Assembly (NCBI GenBank): GCA_040255675.1
Contig: JBDZVM010000002.1
Span: 62,001-126,000, forward strand
Reading direction: 5' to 3'
DNA: 64,000 nt
Source: JBDZVM01 sp040255675
Lineage (GTDB): Bacteria > Actinomycetota > Actinomycetes > Acidothermales > Acidothermaceae
Of the stretch, positions 8,601 through 17,201 are shown in pieces. The translations under genes and the position numbers were made by a program. Each line of letters starts with the position of its first letter. Position 1 is the stretch's first letter. The notes under the pieces were generated by a model. It was not told the DNA's origin. It made no database searches and was given only the letters and a program-made list of their open reading frames with translations.

Positions 8601-9945
8601 GACGGGTTTGCTCACCCTCGCGGGCTTGCTCGCGCATTCGACCTCGACCGCCGACCTGCACATGTACGGGATCGACTGCGCCGGAGGTGCGCTCGCGTCG
8701 CTGGCCGCGCTGCCTCAATGCGGCGCGGTCGTCGCCGCTCACGAAACCGACCGTGCGCGGCGCCTCGTGTCGATACTCACCGCCGAGATCGCGGCGCGGC
8801 AGACCATCGTGGCGGCGGCCGGATTCGGGTCGATTGAAGAGCAACGCACGTGCGGCGAGAATCCGCTCCCCCACGTCGCCGTCTTTATCGACGGTTGGGA
8901 GGCGTTCGCGGCTACTTTCGACAGCGTCGATGGCGTCGTCGACGGCATGCTCACCCTGCTGCGTGACGGCGCGGGTGTCGGCATTCACCTCGTCGTCACT
9001 AGCGAACGCGCCGGACTCGTCGGTCGGCTCGCGTCGTCGGTCGACCATCGGCTGGTGTTGCGACTTGCCGACCGCGGCGACTTCGCGCTGATCGGCCTGC
9101 CACCGCGTGCTGTTCCACAGAATTTACCGGCGGGGCGTGGATTTTTGGCTGACGACCTCACGCAGACACATCTTGTCTTGCTGGATCCCGATCCGAACGG
9201 CCAGGCACAACGACGAGCGTTCGCCCGAATCGCGGAACGCGCGCATGAGCGCGACGCGGCGGTACCACGTCGACAACGGCCGCGCCGGGTCGACCCGTTG
9301 CCGGTACGGATCACGCTCGGCCAGCTCGAACCCCTCCCCCAGCACGGATTCGGTGAAATCGTGATCGGCGTGGGGGGCGACGAACTCGAGTGCGTCCGTA
9401 TCGATCTGCGTGAATTGGGGCCAGGCTTCGTAATCGCGGGGCCGCCGAGGTCGGGCCGCAGCACCGCGCTCGCGACCATCGCGCTAGGACTTCGCGAGAA
9501 CGGCTGGCGAGTGGTGGCCGTGACCCCACGCCCGTCCGAACTTTCCGCGGCGGCGAACACCAGCCTCGACGCGCACGCGCCCGACGCCGGCAGCGCGCTT
9601 CTGGCTGATGACCTCCCGTTCGCGGTTTTGGTCGACGATGCCGAACTCGTCGCCGACACGGCTATCGCGGGCACGCTCGACCGGCTTATGCGAAGCGCCC
9701 GCGACACGGGTCACCTCGTCGTCGTCGCCGGCAGTGCGGAGGAACTGTGTGTCGGCTTCCGTGGATTCGTCGTCGACGCGCGCCGTTGCCGAGCCGGCCT
9801 GCTCCTCACGCCCCGAAGCCCTCTCGACGGCGAAGTACTCGGGGTCAGACTGCCGCGAGACACGAGTAGCCCGCTTCCGCCAGGCCGCGCACTCCTGGTC
9901 GCTCACGGCCAAACGACGCCGATCCAGGTGGCGGTGCCTGGCTGA
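5638..9945 (+). CDS. FHA domain-FtsK/SpoIIIE ATPase, EssC/EccC type (orphan type VII secretion-like)
   Basis: A 1435-residue membrane ATPase. A ubiquitin-like or FHA-like N-terminal segment (1-90) is followed by an FHA domain (about 100-195, with TIGRG, SRRHA and DLGSTNGT), two membrane helices (about 245-290) and three tandem FtsK/SpoIIIE domains. The first has an intact Walker A (GTTGSGKSE, about 663-671) and Walker B (VIVVDEF, about 763). The second (GSPRSGRTTG, about 981) and third (GPPRSGRSTA, about 1267) are degenerate in part. This is the domain order of EssC-type type VII secretion motors. AGGAGG lies four bases before the ATG. No WXG100 substrate, EccB, EccD or mycosin gene is in the window, so its partners are unknown. 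Confidence 0.9.
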   Translation: MRATVTVVDARSDGSARNEDVVIDAPGTATLAEVLRALGGGAQGAEPAPTERAVAVGGTPVDPMTPIAASGLRDGAVVTIGNTQRTAQGVAARRRPAEGYLELRVVAGPAAGGVHPLRLGTTTIGRGAGSDVRVDDADVSRRHAALAVTSAGVTVRDLGSTNGTTLDGVAINSSPATFSPGMRLRIGESTLEIAAPDDAPAALAPADDGKLSYNRPPRIDRPDPHAARAKVDFPAKPAEQRPARLPLIATVAPLVAGIMLALVMRRPEYLLFTVLSPLMMAGQWAADRVGHRRAARTQLAEYETALARARHQLETALRAEAIRRRQFAPDPASLLKIAVGPSLRLWERRSTDPDFAHLRFGCATQPAEVEIVCPDVEKPPPPSVSDVPVTIALRDVGVLGVAGPPDRTAALARALVGQLAVLHSPRDLALVLLTEPARAHQWEWIRWLPHIRPAANSACQALVGLDRASTAARVTELDTLIAARRDASANSSGRTTVVIVDGARALRGIPGLATVLRNGPHTDVLAICFDATASSLPEECAAVVAFSDETATRISLRVARQPESIELVADCASVSWAERLARALAPLRDDTVGSGAKALPDAVRWLDLAGFHDVAATDGLCRHVLTNWQHSSGESTSVLIGAGADGNFYVDIARDGPHALVAGTTGSGKSELLQTLVASLAVANRPDALTFVLVDYKGGAAFGSCAALPHTVGLVTDLDGSLVERALVSLSAELKRREALLAQAGVANIDGYRRAVHSLARLVIVVDEFASLSEELPDFVGGLVGIAQRGRSLGVHLVLATQRPEGVVSADIRANTNLRICLAVTRDSESRDVIDAPDAARISRTTPGRGYARTGHGELHAFQAGRVGGQAEHDAASTLDVRHSPFLTLGDPPLARATTNDGDAKTDLDLVVDACREAAVRMDVEIPTSPWLPPLPEVVAADLSDCQPLRAVFGVRDVPARQAREPYVIDLRDTGHLVIAGSPRSGRTTGLLTLAGLLAHSTSTADLHMYGIDCAGGALASLAALPQCGAVVAAHETDRARRLVSILTAEIAARQTIVAAAGFGSIEEQRTCGENPLPHVAVFIDGWEAFAATFDSVDGVVDGMLTLLRDGAGVGIHLVVTSERAGLVGRLASSVDHRLVLRLADRGDFALIGLPPRAVPQNLPAGRGFLADDLTQTHLVLLDPDPNGQAQRRAFARIAERAHERDAAVPRRQRPRRVDPLPVRITLGQLEPLPQHGFGEIVIGVGGDELECVRIDLRELGPGFVIAGPPRSGRSTALATIALGLRENGWRVVAVTPRPSELSAAANTSLDAHAPDAGSALLADDLPFAVLVDDAELVADTAIAGTLDRLMRSARDTGHLVVVAGSAEELCVGFRGFVVDARRCRAGLLLTPRSPLDGEVLGVRLPRDTSSPLPPGRALLVAHGQTTPIQVAVPG

Positions 9946-9950
9946 CCCAC

Positions 9951-12900
9951 TCAACGAGTCGGCAACGAAGCCGCGCGTACCAGCGTACGAATTTCACGCA
10001 AAGCAACCGACAGCGTCGCGACGTCGGCCGCGCCCTCAGCGGCGAGGATTTCTTCGATCACCGAGGTCGCACGGCTTACCGCTGCCGAATTCGTTTGCGT
10101 CCATGCCGAGATTCGCTTGTCAGCGCCGAGTCCGGCCGGGGTCGCACGGAGAACGTCGCGGGTCAACTCAGCGTGCGCCGCTTGCAGGTCGTCGCGCGAC
10201 GCCGCCTGAGCGAGTGCGTGCCAACGACTGTCACGCGGCAATTCTGCTGTCAAGCTGGCCAATGCCGAAATGCAGAGCGTCTCGGCCAGCGCGAAATGCA
10301 CGTCCGCGACCTCGGCGACGTCGTCGTCGAGACGCAGTGCGATATCGACGATCGACAACGCGTCGAGACCGTCGGAAAGCGCGGCAACGCGCCGAGCGAG
10401 CGACACGGGGACGCCGCCTTCGCCAAAGAACCCCACGCGTTCGGCGAACCTAGCCGCGCCGTGGCCACGCAACACCGTCGGGAATTCACCGAAAAGCGCT
10501 TGGATTCCGGGCTCGAATCGAGACACCGTTTCGGGCACGTCGAGCGGTGGCCGTCGGTTCGTCAAGAACCATCGCGTCGCACGGTCGAGCAATTGCCGGA
10601 CGTCGAAAAGCAACGCCGCTTGCACCTGGCTCGCGACGACGTCGTCGAGGTGTTCGATCGCCGACCACAAGGAGTCGATATCGAACGCCTGCCTGCTCGC
10701 GGTGTGGGCACGCACGATGTCAGCGGTGGAGGCGGCAGTCTCGCCGGCTACCGCCATCACGAAGGTAGGTCCGGAGTAGTTCACGAGTTGGTTCGCGAGT
10801 TGCGTCGCGATGAGTTCACGCAACAGCGGATGCTCGGCCATGTCGGCCGCGAAACGCTCTCGTAGCGCGGTTGGGAAATACTCGACGAGCGCCTGCTGGG
10901 CGAAGATATCGTCGGAAATGGACGACGAAACGATGTCGTGCGCGGCAGTTATCTTGGCGTACGCCAACAACACCGCGAACTCCGGACGCGTCAGCCCCGC
11001 ACCGGCCGCTTGCCGTTGAGCGATCGCTTCGGCGTCGGGCAGCTGCTCGAGAGAACGCACGAGGTGGCCCGTGTTCTCGAGCCACTCGATGTAAGCGGCG
11101 TCGATCTGCAGGGTCTCGGGCGATTCTGCTTGCAAGCACGCCAAAATGAGGTTTTGCGCGTAGTTGTCGCGTAACACGAGCTCGGCGATCTCATCGGTCA
11201 TGCCGGAAAGCAGCGTGTCGCGTTCGCTGGCTTCGACCCGACCGGAACGGGCCGCGACGTCGAGCAAGATTTTGATGTTCACCTCGTGGTCAGAGGTGTC
11301 GACGCCGGCCGAGTTGTCGATCGCGTCGGTGTTGATGTGCCCGCCGTTCAAGGCGAACTCGAGCCTGCCACGTTGAGTGAATCCGAGATTGCCGCCCTCG
11401 CCGACGATTCGGCATTGCAGGTCGCGGGCGTCGACTCGCAAGGCATCGTTCGACCGATCCCCTACGTCAGCGTTCGTCTCGTCGTGTGCCTTCACGTACG
11501 TGCCAATGCCGCCGTTCCACAGCAGATCGACGGGCGCGCACAAGAGAGCCTTGATGAGTTCGCTTGGCGGCAGCGACTCGACCGAAATACCCAGTACCTG
11601 AGACATTTCCGGCGACACAGGTATCGACTTCGCGGTGCGCGGCCACACGCCGCCGCCTCGCGAAATCAGCGAAGCGTCGTAGTCGGCCCACGAACTCCTC
11701 GGCAGTTTGAACAGCCGCAGGCGTTCGCCAAATGACGACTCGGCGTCGGGACTCGGGTCGATGAAGATGTGCCTGTGGTCGAACGCGGCTACTAACCGAA
11801 TGTGGCGAGACAGCAACATGCCATTGCCGAACACGTCGCCCGACATGTCGCCGATGCCTACGCAGGTGAAGTCGGTGGTCTGGCAGTTGACGCCGAGGTC
11901 GCGGAAGTGGCGCTTGACCGATTCCCAGGCGCCGCGAGCCGTGATGCCCATCGCCTTGTGGTCGTAGCCGTGCGACCCGCCAGACGCGAACGCATCGCCC
12001 AGCCAGAAACCGTACTCCGCGGAAATCGAGTTGGCGATGTCGGAGAAGCTCGCGGTGCCTTTGTCGGCCGCGACCACGAGGTACGCGTCGTCATCGTCAT
12101 GGCACACCGTGTCGCGCGGCGCGATCGTACGGCGTCCGCCGGGTGTTGCCACGAGATTGTCGGTGAGGTCGAGCAACCCGCGGATCAACGTGCTGTAGCA
12201 GAACACCACCTCGGCCTGCTGTACGTCGCGGTCGCCGTCGGGCATGCGCTTGACGACGAAGCCGCCTTTGGATCCCACCGGCACGATCACCGCGTTCTTC
12301 ACGCTCTGTGTCTTGGCCAGCCCGAGAATCTCGGTGCGGAAATCCTCGCGCCGGTCGGAGTACCTGATGCCGCCTCGCGCGACTGGGCCGAAGCGCAGAT
12401 GCACGCCTTCCATGCGCGGCGAATAAACGAAGATCTCGTATTTCGGCCGCGGCACCGGCAACGAAGGGAGGGCCCCCGAGTCGAATTTCAGCGCCAGGTA
12501 TGGCTTCGGCAAAGCATTGACACGCTGCCAGTAGTTAGTGCGAAGCGTTCCTCGAATCAGCGACAAGAAGCTGCGCATGATGCGGTCGTGGTCGAGACTG
12601 CTGACGTCGTCGAGCGCCTGCTCGATGCGGCTCCCGAGCTCTCGCGCGGCCTCGTGGCGATCGCCCGCGAACGCCGGGTCGAGGCGCGTTTCGAACAACT
12701 CGACGAGTAGCTGGGCGATCGACGCGTTCGACACGAGCGCGGATTCGACGTAGTCCTGGCTGAAAACGGAGCCGGCTTGCCGGAAGAACTTCGCGTACGC
12801 GCGAAGCACGGCCACCTGCCGCCAGGTGAGACCGGCTCGTAACACCAGCGCCTGGAATCCGTCAGACTCCGCGGCACCGCGCCAGGCCGCTTCCAGTGCT

Positions 12901-14834
12901 TCAGTAAATCGCCGGTGTCGATCGCGCCGGTGTTCGTCGTACACCGGCTGCGTGTGGCGCATGCCGATGTCGTAAATCCAGGCGTGTTCAGCATCGCGCC
13001 GTTCGATGCCGTACGGCCGCTCGTCGGTGACCTCGACTCCCATGTTGTGCAGCAGCGGCAATATGGTCGACAGCGAAACGGGCGGGCCGAGTCGATAGAT
13101 TTTCAGCCGTAATTCCGCGACCCCGTCGACAGGTTCGTACACGTCGAGTTCGAGTGAATCACGATCGGTGAGCCGCTCGAGAGCTTCCACGTCGTCGACG
13201 GCTACACCGGCCGGAAAATCTTCCTTGTAGGCCTCCGGAAAAGCCCCGGCGTACCGGTTCGCCAGCGCCGGGTTAATTTCGAGTCGCGGCCCGCCCAGCC
13301 GGGCGTCGAGCAAGTCGCCGAAGTCGTCGTCCCAGGTGCGGGTGGCCGCCGCCAGGCGGCGCTCGAGTTCGTCGGGGTCGACGTCGACCATCGAAACACC
13401 ACCGACGCGGACGACGAAGTGCAGCCGCGCCAGCACCGAATCGGCGACCCGCAGTGTGTCGTCGATGCTGGTGCCTCGCAGCTCTTCGAGCAGGATCTCC
13501 TCCATGCGCACGCGTACCTGGGTGCTGTAACGCTCACGCGGCAAGTAGACAAGGCATGAGACGAACCTGCCGTAGACATCGCGGCGGACGAACAATCGAA
13601 GGCGTCGCCGCTCTTGCAAATGTAAGACGCCGATGGCGGTGCGGTAGAGCTCGGGGAGCGGCGTCTGAAACATCTCGTCGCGTGGCAAATCTTCGAGTAT
13701 TTGCAATAAGTCTTTGCCACTGTGGCTTTGCGGCGCGAATCCGGCGCGCCCGAGCACGGCCGCGGCCTTGCGGCGCAGAAGCGGCACAGACTGCACGCTC
13801 GAGACGTAGACGTTGGAGGTGAACAAGCCGAGAAAGCGCCTTTCGCCGACTACCGCGCCCGAATCGTCGAAAATCTTGATGCCGATGTAGTCGAGGTACA
13901 CAGGCCGGTGCACGGTCGAGCGCGAATTAGCCTTGGTAATCAGCAAAAGCTGCGGATCGTGTACCTTTTCGCGCACCTCCGACGGCATGCTCGACAAAAG
14001 GCGTGGTTGCGGCCGATCGGCCCGCAAGATGCCCAGACCCGTGCCGGCAACCGCGCCGAGTGCCTCTTCGCCGCTCTCGGGATCGTCGATCAGGCGATAC
14101 TCGCGATAGCCGATAAACGTGAAGTGGTCGTCGCCGAGCCAGCGCATGAATTCCGCGACCTCGCCGGCCTCGTCGCGATCAACGCCGGCAGGCGGTGATT
14201 CGCGTAGCCGGGTAGCAACGTCAAAGGCGGCATTGCGCATGCGCTGCCAGTCGTCGACGACGTCTTGCACATCACGCAGAACCCGCAGGACATCGCCGCG
14301 TAGCTGTTCTTCGGCCCCCGGCGAAGGGGCGACCTCGACGTGCATCCATGACTCGACGATGGCGCCGGCGGGAGCTTCGTGGGCGTCAAGGGTGCCCAAG
14401 ACTTCGAGCAACTGCCCGTCGAGGTCGCGGCGAACGACGAACTGCGGATGAATGACGAGGTGAATCGCGGCGTCGTGGCGAGAAAGCTCCTGGGTAACGG
14501 AATCGACGAGAAACGGCATGTCGTCGGTGACCACTTCGATCACCGTGTGCGCGGCGCGACCGGAAACCTGATCGGAGGCGACGCCGCGAACGCGCACCTT
14601 CGGCCGGCCCGCCGGCCGTTCGGCCGCGAACGCTCGGTGCCCGCACGCTACCTCGCGCAAGACGGGCGCCGGCCAGGCGAGAATGTCTTCGGCCGAGACA
14701 TGTCTGAAGTAGCGAGAGAAAAACGGCTCGGCACCCGGTTCGGGCCGCTCGGAGGCCGCTGCCTGTACCAGCCGTGCCTTGCGTTGTTCGAGTTCTTCGT
14801 CGTGCCGTTCGAAGCTGCGCCAGTCGGCCTTCAT
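9951..14834 (-). CDS. gdh: NAD-specific glutamate dehydrogenase, large (GDH-180) class
   Basis: A 1627-residue enzyme, the normal size for the ~180-kDa GDH class. It oxidatively deaminates L-glutamate to 2-oxoglutarate and ammonium using NAD. The catalytic core is in the second half, with GGIRYSDRREDFRTE, VKNAVIVPVGSKGGFVVK (substrate lysines) and GIGDMSGDVFGNGM leading into the NAD-binding part. The N-terminal third is the ACT-like regulatory region typical of the family. Its ATG overlaps the pruA stop as ATGA, so the two are translationally coupled and together convert P5C to glutamate and then 2-oxoglutarate. It converges tail to tail with the FHA-FtsK gene, with only five bases between. 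Confidence 0.96.
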   Translation of the reverse strand: MKADWRSFERHDEELEQRKARLVQAAASERPEPGAEPFFSRYFRHVSAEDILAWPAPVLREVACGHRAFAAERPAGRPKVRVRGVASDQVSGRAAHTVIEVVTDDMPFLVDSVTQELSRHDAAIHLVIHPQFVVRRDLDGQLLEVLGTLDAHEAPAGAIVESWMHVEVAPSPGAEEQLRGDVLRVLRDVQDVVDDWQRMRNAAFDVATRLRESPPAGVDRDEAGEVAEFMRWLGDDHFTFIGYREYRLIDDPESGEEALGAVAGTGLGILRADRPQPRLLSSMPSEVREKVHDPQLLLITKANSRSTVHRPVYLDYIGIKIFDDSGAVVGERRFLGLFTSNVYVSSVQSVPLLRRKAAAVLGRAGFAPQSHSGKDLLQILEDLPRDEMFQTPLPELYRTAIGVLHLQERRRLRLFVRRDVYGRFVSCLVYLPRERYSTQVRVRMEEILLEELRGTSIDDTLRVADSVLARLHFVVRVGGVSMVDVDPDELERRLAAATRTWDDDFGDLLDARLGGPRLEINPALANRYAGAFPEAYKEDFPAGVAVDDVEALERLTDRDSLELDVYEPVDGVAELRLKIYRLGPPVSLSTILPLLHNMGVEVTDERPYGIERRDAEHAWIYDIGMRHTQPVYDEHRRDRHRRFTEALEAAWRGAAESDGFQALVLRAGLTWRQVAVLRAYAKFFRQAGSVFSQDYVESALVSNASIAQLLVELFETRLDPAFAGDRHEAARELGSRIEQALDDVSSLDHDRIMRSFLSLIRGTLRTNYWQRVNALPKPYLALKFDSGALPSLPVPRPKYEIFVYSPRMEGVHLRFGPVARGGIRYSDRREDFRTEILGLAKTQSVKNAVIVPVGSKGGFVVKRMPDGDRDVQQAEVVFCYSTLIRGLLDLTDNLVATPGGRRTIAPRDTVCHDDDDAYLVVAADKGTASFSDIANSISAEYGFWLGDAFASGGSHGYDHKAMGITARGAWESVKRHFRDLGVNCQTTDFTCVGIGDMSGDVFGNGMLLSRHIRLVAAFDHRHIFIDPSPDAESSFGERLRLFKLPRSSWADYDASLISRGGGVWPRTAKSIPVSPEMSQVLGISVESLPPSELIKALLCAPVDLLWNGGIGTYVKAHDETNADVGDRSNDALRVDARDLQCRIVGEGGNLGFTQRGRLEFALNGGHINTDAIDNSAGVDTSDHEVNIKILLDVAARSGRVEASERDTLLSGMTDEIAELVLRDNYAQNLILACLQAESPETLQIDAAYIEWLENTGHLVRSLEQLPDAEAIAQRQAAGAGLTRPEFAVLLAYAKITAAHDIVSSSISDDIFAQQALVEYFPTALRERFAADMAEHPLLRELIATQLANQLVNYSGPTFVMAVAGETAASTADIVRAHTASRQAFDIDSLWSAIEHLDDVVASQVQAALLFDVRQLLDRATRWFLTNRRPPLDVPETVSRFEPGIQALFGEFPTVLRGHGAARFAERVGFFGEGGVPVSLARRVAALSDGLDALSIVDIALRLDDDVAEVADVHFALAETLCISALASLTAELPRDSRWHALAQAASRDDLQAAHAELTRDVLRATPAGLGADKRISAWTQTNSAAVSRATSVIEEILAAEGAADVATLSVALREIRTLVRAASLPTR

Positions 14835-16477
14835 CGCGCCCGCCCGTCGGACGGCCCCATGTGCGGATATCGGTAGTCGGTCGCGGGCACGAACGTTTCT
14901 TTGATCGCGCGGGTGCTGGTCCAGCGCAACAAGTTCTGCGCCGACCCTGCTTTGTCGTTGGTGCCGCTCGCCCGACCGCCGCCGAACGGCTGCTGGCCCA
15001 CGACGGCGCCCGTCGGCTTGTCGTTGACATAGAAGTTGCCTGCCGAAAAGCGAAGTGCTGACGTCGCCTCCGTTATCGCGGCTCGATCAGACGCGATGAC
15101 GGCGCCTGTCAGCGCGTACGGTGACACGTCGGCTGCCTGCGCGAGCACGTGCGAGTACGAATCGTCGTCGTAGACATGCACCGCGAGCAGTGGCCCGAAA
15201 TATTCACGCACGAACATCTCATCGGCCGGATTCTCCGCCAGCCAAATAGTCGGGCGAACGAACCAGCCTTCGCTGTCGTCGAGGCGGCCTCCCGCCAGCA
15301 CCCGAACCCCGGGCGCCGACCGCGCGCGGTCGATGGCCTCGCGAAGGCGGGCGAACGAGCGGCCATCGATCACCGCGCCCGCGAAGTTGGAGAAGTCGGT
15401 GACGTCGCCCATCGGCAGCGATTCGGCCTCACCAACGAGATCGGCCTCGAGTTGGCGCCACACCGACCGGGGCACGTACGCGCGGGAAGCGGCCGAGCAT
15501 TTCTGCCCCTGGTATTCGAAGGCGCCTCGGATCAACGCCGTGCGCAGCACGTCGACGTCCGCCGAAGTGTGCGCGACGACGAAATCTTTGCCGCCGGTTT
15601 CACCGACAAGGCGCGGATAACTTCGGTATCCGGCGATGTTTTCGCCGACGGTGCGCCACAAGTGCTGGAAGGTAGCCGTCGAACCGGTGAAGTGGATGCC
15701 AGCCAGCTCGCGGTGCCGCAGGGCCACCTCAGAGACGGCAGCGCCGCTGCCGGTCACCATCGTGATCACGCCCGGCGGCAGCCCGGCCGCCGTCAGCAAC
15801 TCCATCAAGAAATGCGCGGAGAATTGCTGCGTCGGAGACGGTTTCCAGACCGCGACGTTGCCCATGATGGCCGGCGCGGTAGGCAAGTTGCCGGCTATCG
15901 ATGTGAAGTTGAACGGCGTGATCGCGAGCACGAATCCTTCGAGCGGCCGATGATCGAGCCGGTTCCACACCCCGGCCGGTGAAAGAGGTTGCTCGGCCAG
16001 AATTTGCCGGGCGAAATAGACGTTGAATCGCCAGAAATCCGCCAGTTCGCACGCGGCGTCGATCTCGGCCTGAAAACACGTCTTGCTCTGGCCCAGCATG
16101 GTCGCCGCGTTGACCGTCTCGCGCCACGGCCCGGCGAGCAGGTCGGCCGCGCGCAGAAAAATCGCCGCCCGGTCGTCGAACGCCATCGCCCGCCAATCCG
16201 GCGCGGCGGCGAGCGCGACGTCGATGGCATCGCGGACGTCGTCCGGCGTCGCGTCGCCGAACGTGCCGAGCACGGAATGGCGTCGATGCGGCTGGACGAC
16301 GTCGACCCGTTCGCCGCCGCCCAAGCGGCGTGTCGTGCCGAGGGCCATCGTGAGGTCGAGCGGCTCGGCGGCCAGCTCCTTTAGTCTCGCCTCGAGTTTC
16401 GAACGCTCCTGGCTCCCTGAGCTGTAGCCCAGCACCGGTTCGTTCGTCGGGCTCGGAACCGTGGTAACGGCGTCCAT
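14831..16477 (-). CDS. pruA: L-glutamate gamma-semialdehyde (1-pyrroline-5-carboxylate) dehydrogenase
   Basis: A 548-residue aldehyde dehydrogenase of the P5CDH type, oxidising glutamate semialdehyde to glutamate with NAD in proline catabolism. It shows WKPSPTQQFSAHFLMELL, FTGS, the glutamate motif GETGGKDF and the catalytic cysteine in GQKCSAASR (Cys327). The length agrees with the family's roughly 540 residues. It is the first gene of the pruA-gdh operon and is coupled to gdh by a 4-base overlap. No proline dehydrogenase (PutA/PRODH) gene is nearby, so that step must be encoded elsewhere. The upstream gap to the DUF6912 gene is about 97 bases, so pruA probably has its own promoter there. 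Confidence 0.96.
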   Translation of the reverse strand: MDAVTTVPSPTNEPVLGYSSGSQERSKLEARLKELAAEPLDLTMALGTTRRLGGGERVDVVQPHRRHSVLGTFGDATPDDVRDAIDVALAAAPDWRAMAFDDRAAIFLRAADLLAGPWRETVNAATMLGQSKTCFQAEIDAACELADFWRFNVYFARQILAEQPLSPAGVWNRLDHRPLEGFVLAITPFNFTSIAGNLPTAPAIMGNVAVWKPSPTQQFSAHFLMELLTAAGLPPGVITMVTGSGAAVSEVALRHRELAGIHFTGSTATFQHLWRTVGENIAGYRSYPRLVGETGGKDFVVAHTSADVDVLRTALIRGAFEYQGQKCSAASRAYVPRSVWRQLEADLVGEAESLPMGDVTDFSNFAGAVIDGRSFARLREAIDRARSAPGVRVLAGGRLDDSEGWFVRPTIWLAENPADEMFVREYFGPLLAVHVYDDDSYSHVLAQAADVSPYALTGAVIASDRAAITEATSALRFSAGNFYVNDKPTGAVVGQQPFGGGRASGTNDKAGSAQNLLRWTSTRAIKETFVPATDYRYPHMGPSDGRAR

Positions 16478-16574
16478 TGCTCAACTCCCGCGCGCACGTA
16501 GCGGGGATTTCCCGCTTGGCGACGTCCATACCCATCCTGGCACGCGGATCGGGCGAAAGACGGCACGCCGAGCG

Positions 16575-17096
16575 TTACTCGTCTTCCAGCAGAGCGGGGA
16601 TCTCCTGCACGCCGTACCACTGCAGTTCGTGGTCGCCGAGTTCGTCGATGGTGAACTGGGCATCGTCGTCGCCCTCGGCGGCCGGCCCGAGGGCGGCGAT
16701 GGCCGCCTCGACGAACGAAGCGGCGGCCGCGTCGTCGACATGCAGCGAGGCGAGGTCGGTAACGAACAAAGGGACGGCGAGCCGCACCGCCGCGGTGTCG
16801 ACGTCCGGTTCGGGCCGCACGCCGCGATCGGGCACGTCCGCCGCGAGCACGACGCGGCGCGGGGCCGGCTCGCGCGGGACGAGCGCCGCCAGCATCCGCA
16901 GCGACGCACCGGCCGCGTGGGTCATGGCCGCGTACTCGAGCTCTTCGATGTCGCCTTCGCGGTACCACTCTCGAAGCGCCGGCGTGACCGCGTAGGCAAG
17001 GGAGCCGGCCTCGGCCATCGGAGTCGCCGCATCGCCCGGCGCCCGGGCGGCGAGCTGACGCAAAGTCGCGGGCACATAGACACGCACGGCGCACAT
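16575..17096 (-). CDS. DUF6912 family protein
   Basis: A 173-residue acidic protein starting MCAVRVYVPATLRQLAA, the characteristic opening of the actinobacterial DUF6912 family. It has no membrane segment or known catalytic motif, and its function is unknown. The ATG lacks a strong ribosome binding site. A GTG three codons downstream would give the common VRVYVPATL start and is a reasonable alternative. It is divergent from the ROK pair (105-base gap) and co-oriented with pruA. Confidence 0.8.
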   Translation of the reverse strand: MCAVRVYVPATLRQLAARAPGDAATPMAEAGSLAYAVTPALREWYREGDIEELEYAAMTHAAGASLRMLAALVPREPAPRRVVLAADVPDRGVRPEPDVDTAAVRLAVPLFVTDLASLHVDDAAAASFVEAAIAALGPAAEGDDDAQFTIDELGDHELQWYGVQEIPALLEDE

Positions 17097-17201
17097 GCTT
17101 TCACGAATCGAGCGGCGCCGGGACCGTCAAGTCGGCGTCGCCGCCGCCGATGGAAAGTGCACCGAGCGGGGGAACGACCGACTCGTCACCCGAGGGAAGC
17201 C

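Noticed and set aside
16461..17201. N-terminal extension of the first ROK gene
   Set aside because: It is antisense to DUF6912 and lacks family similarity; the GTG at 17202 with GAGGGA is the real start.
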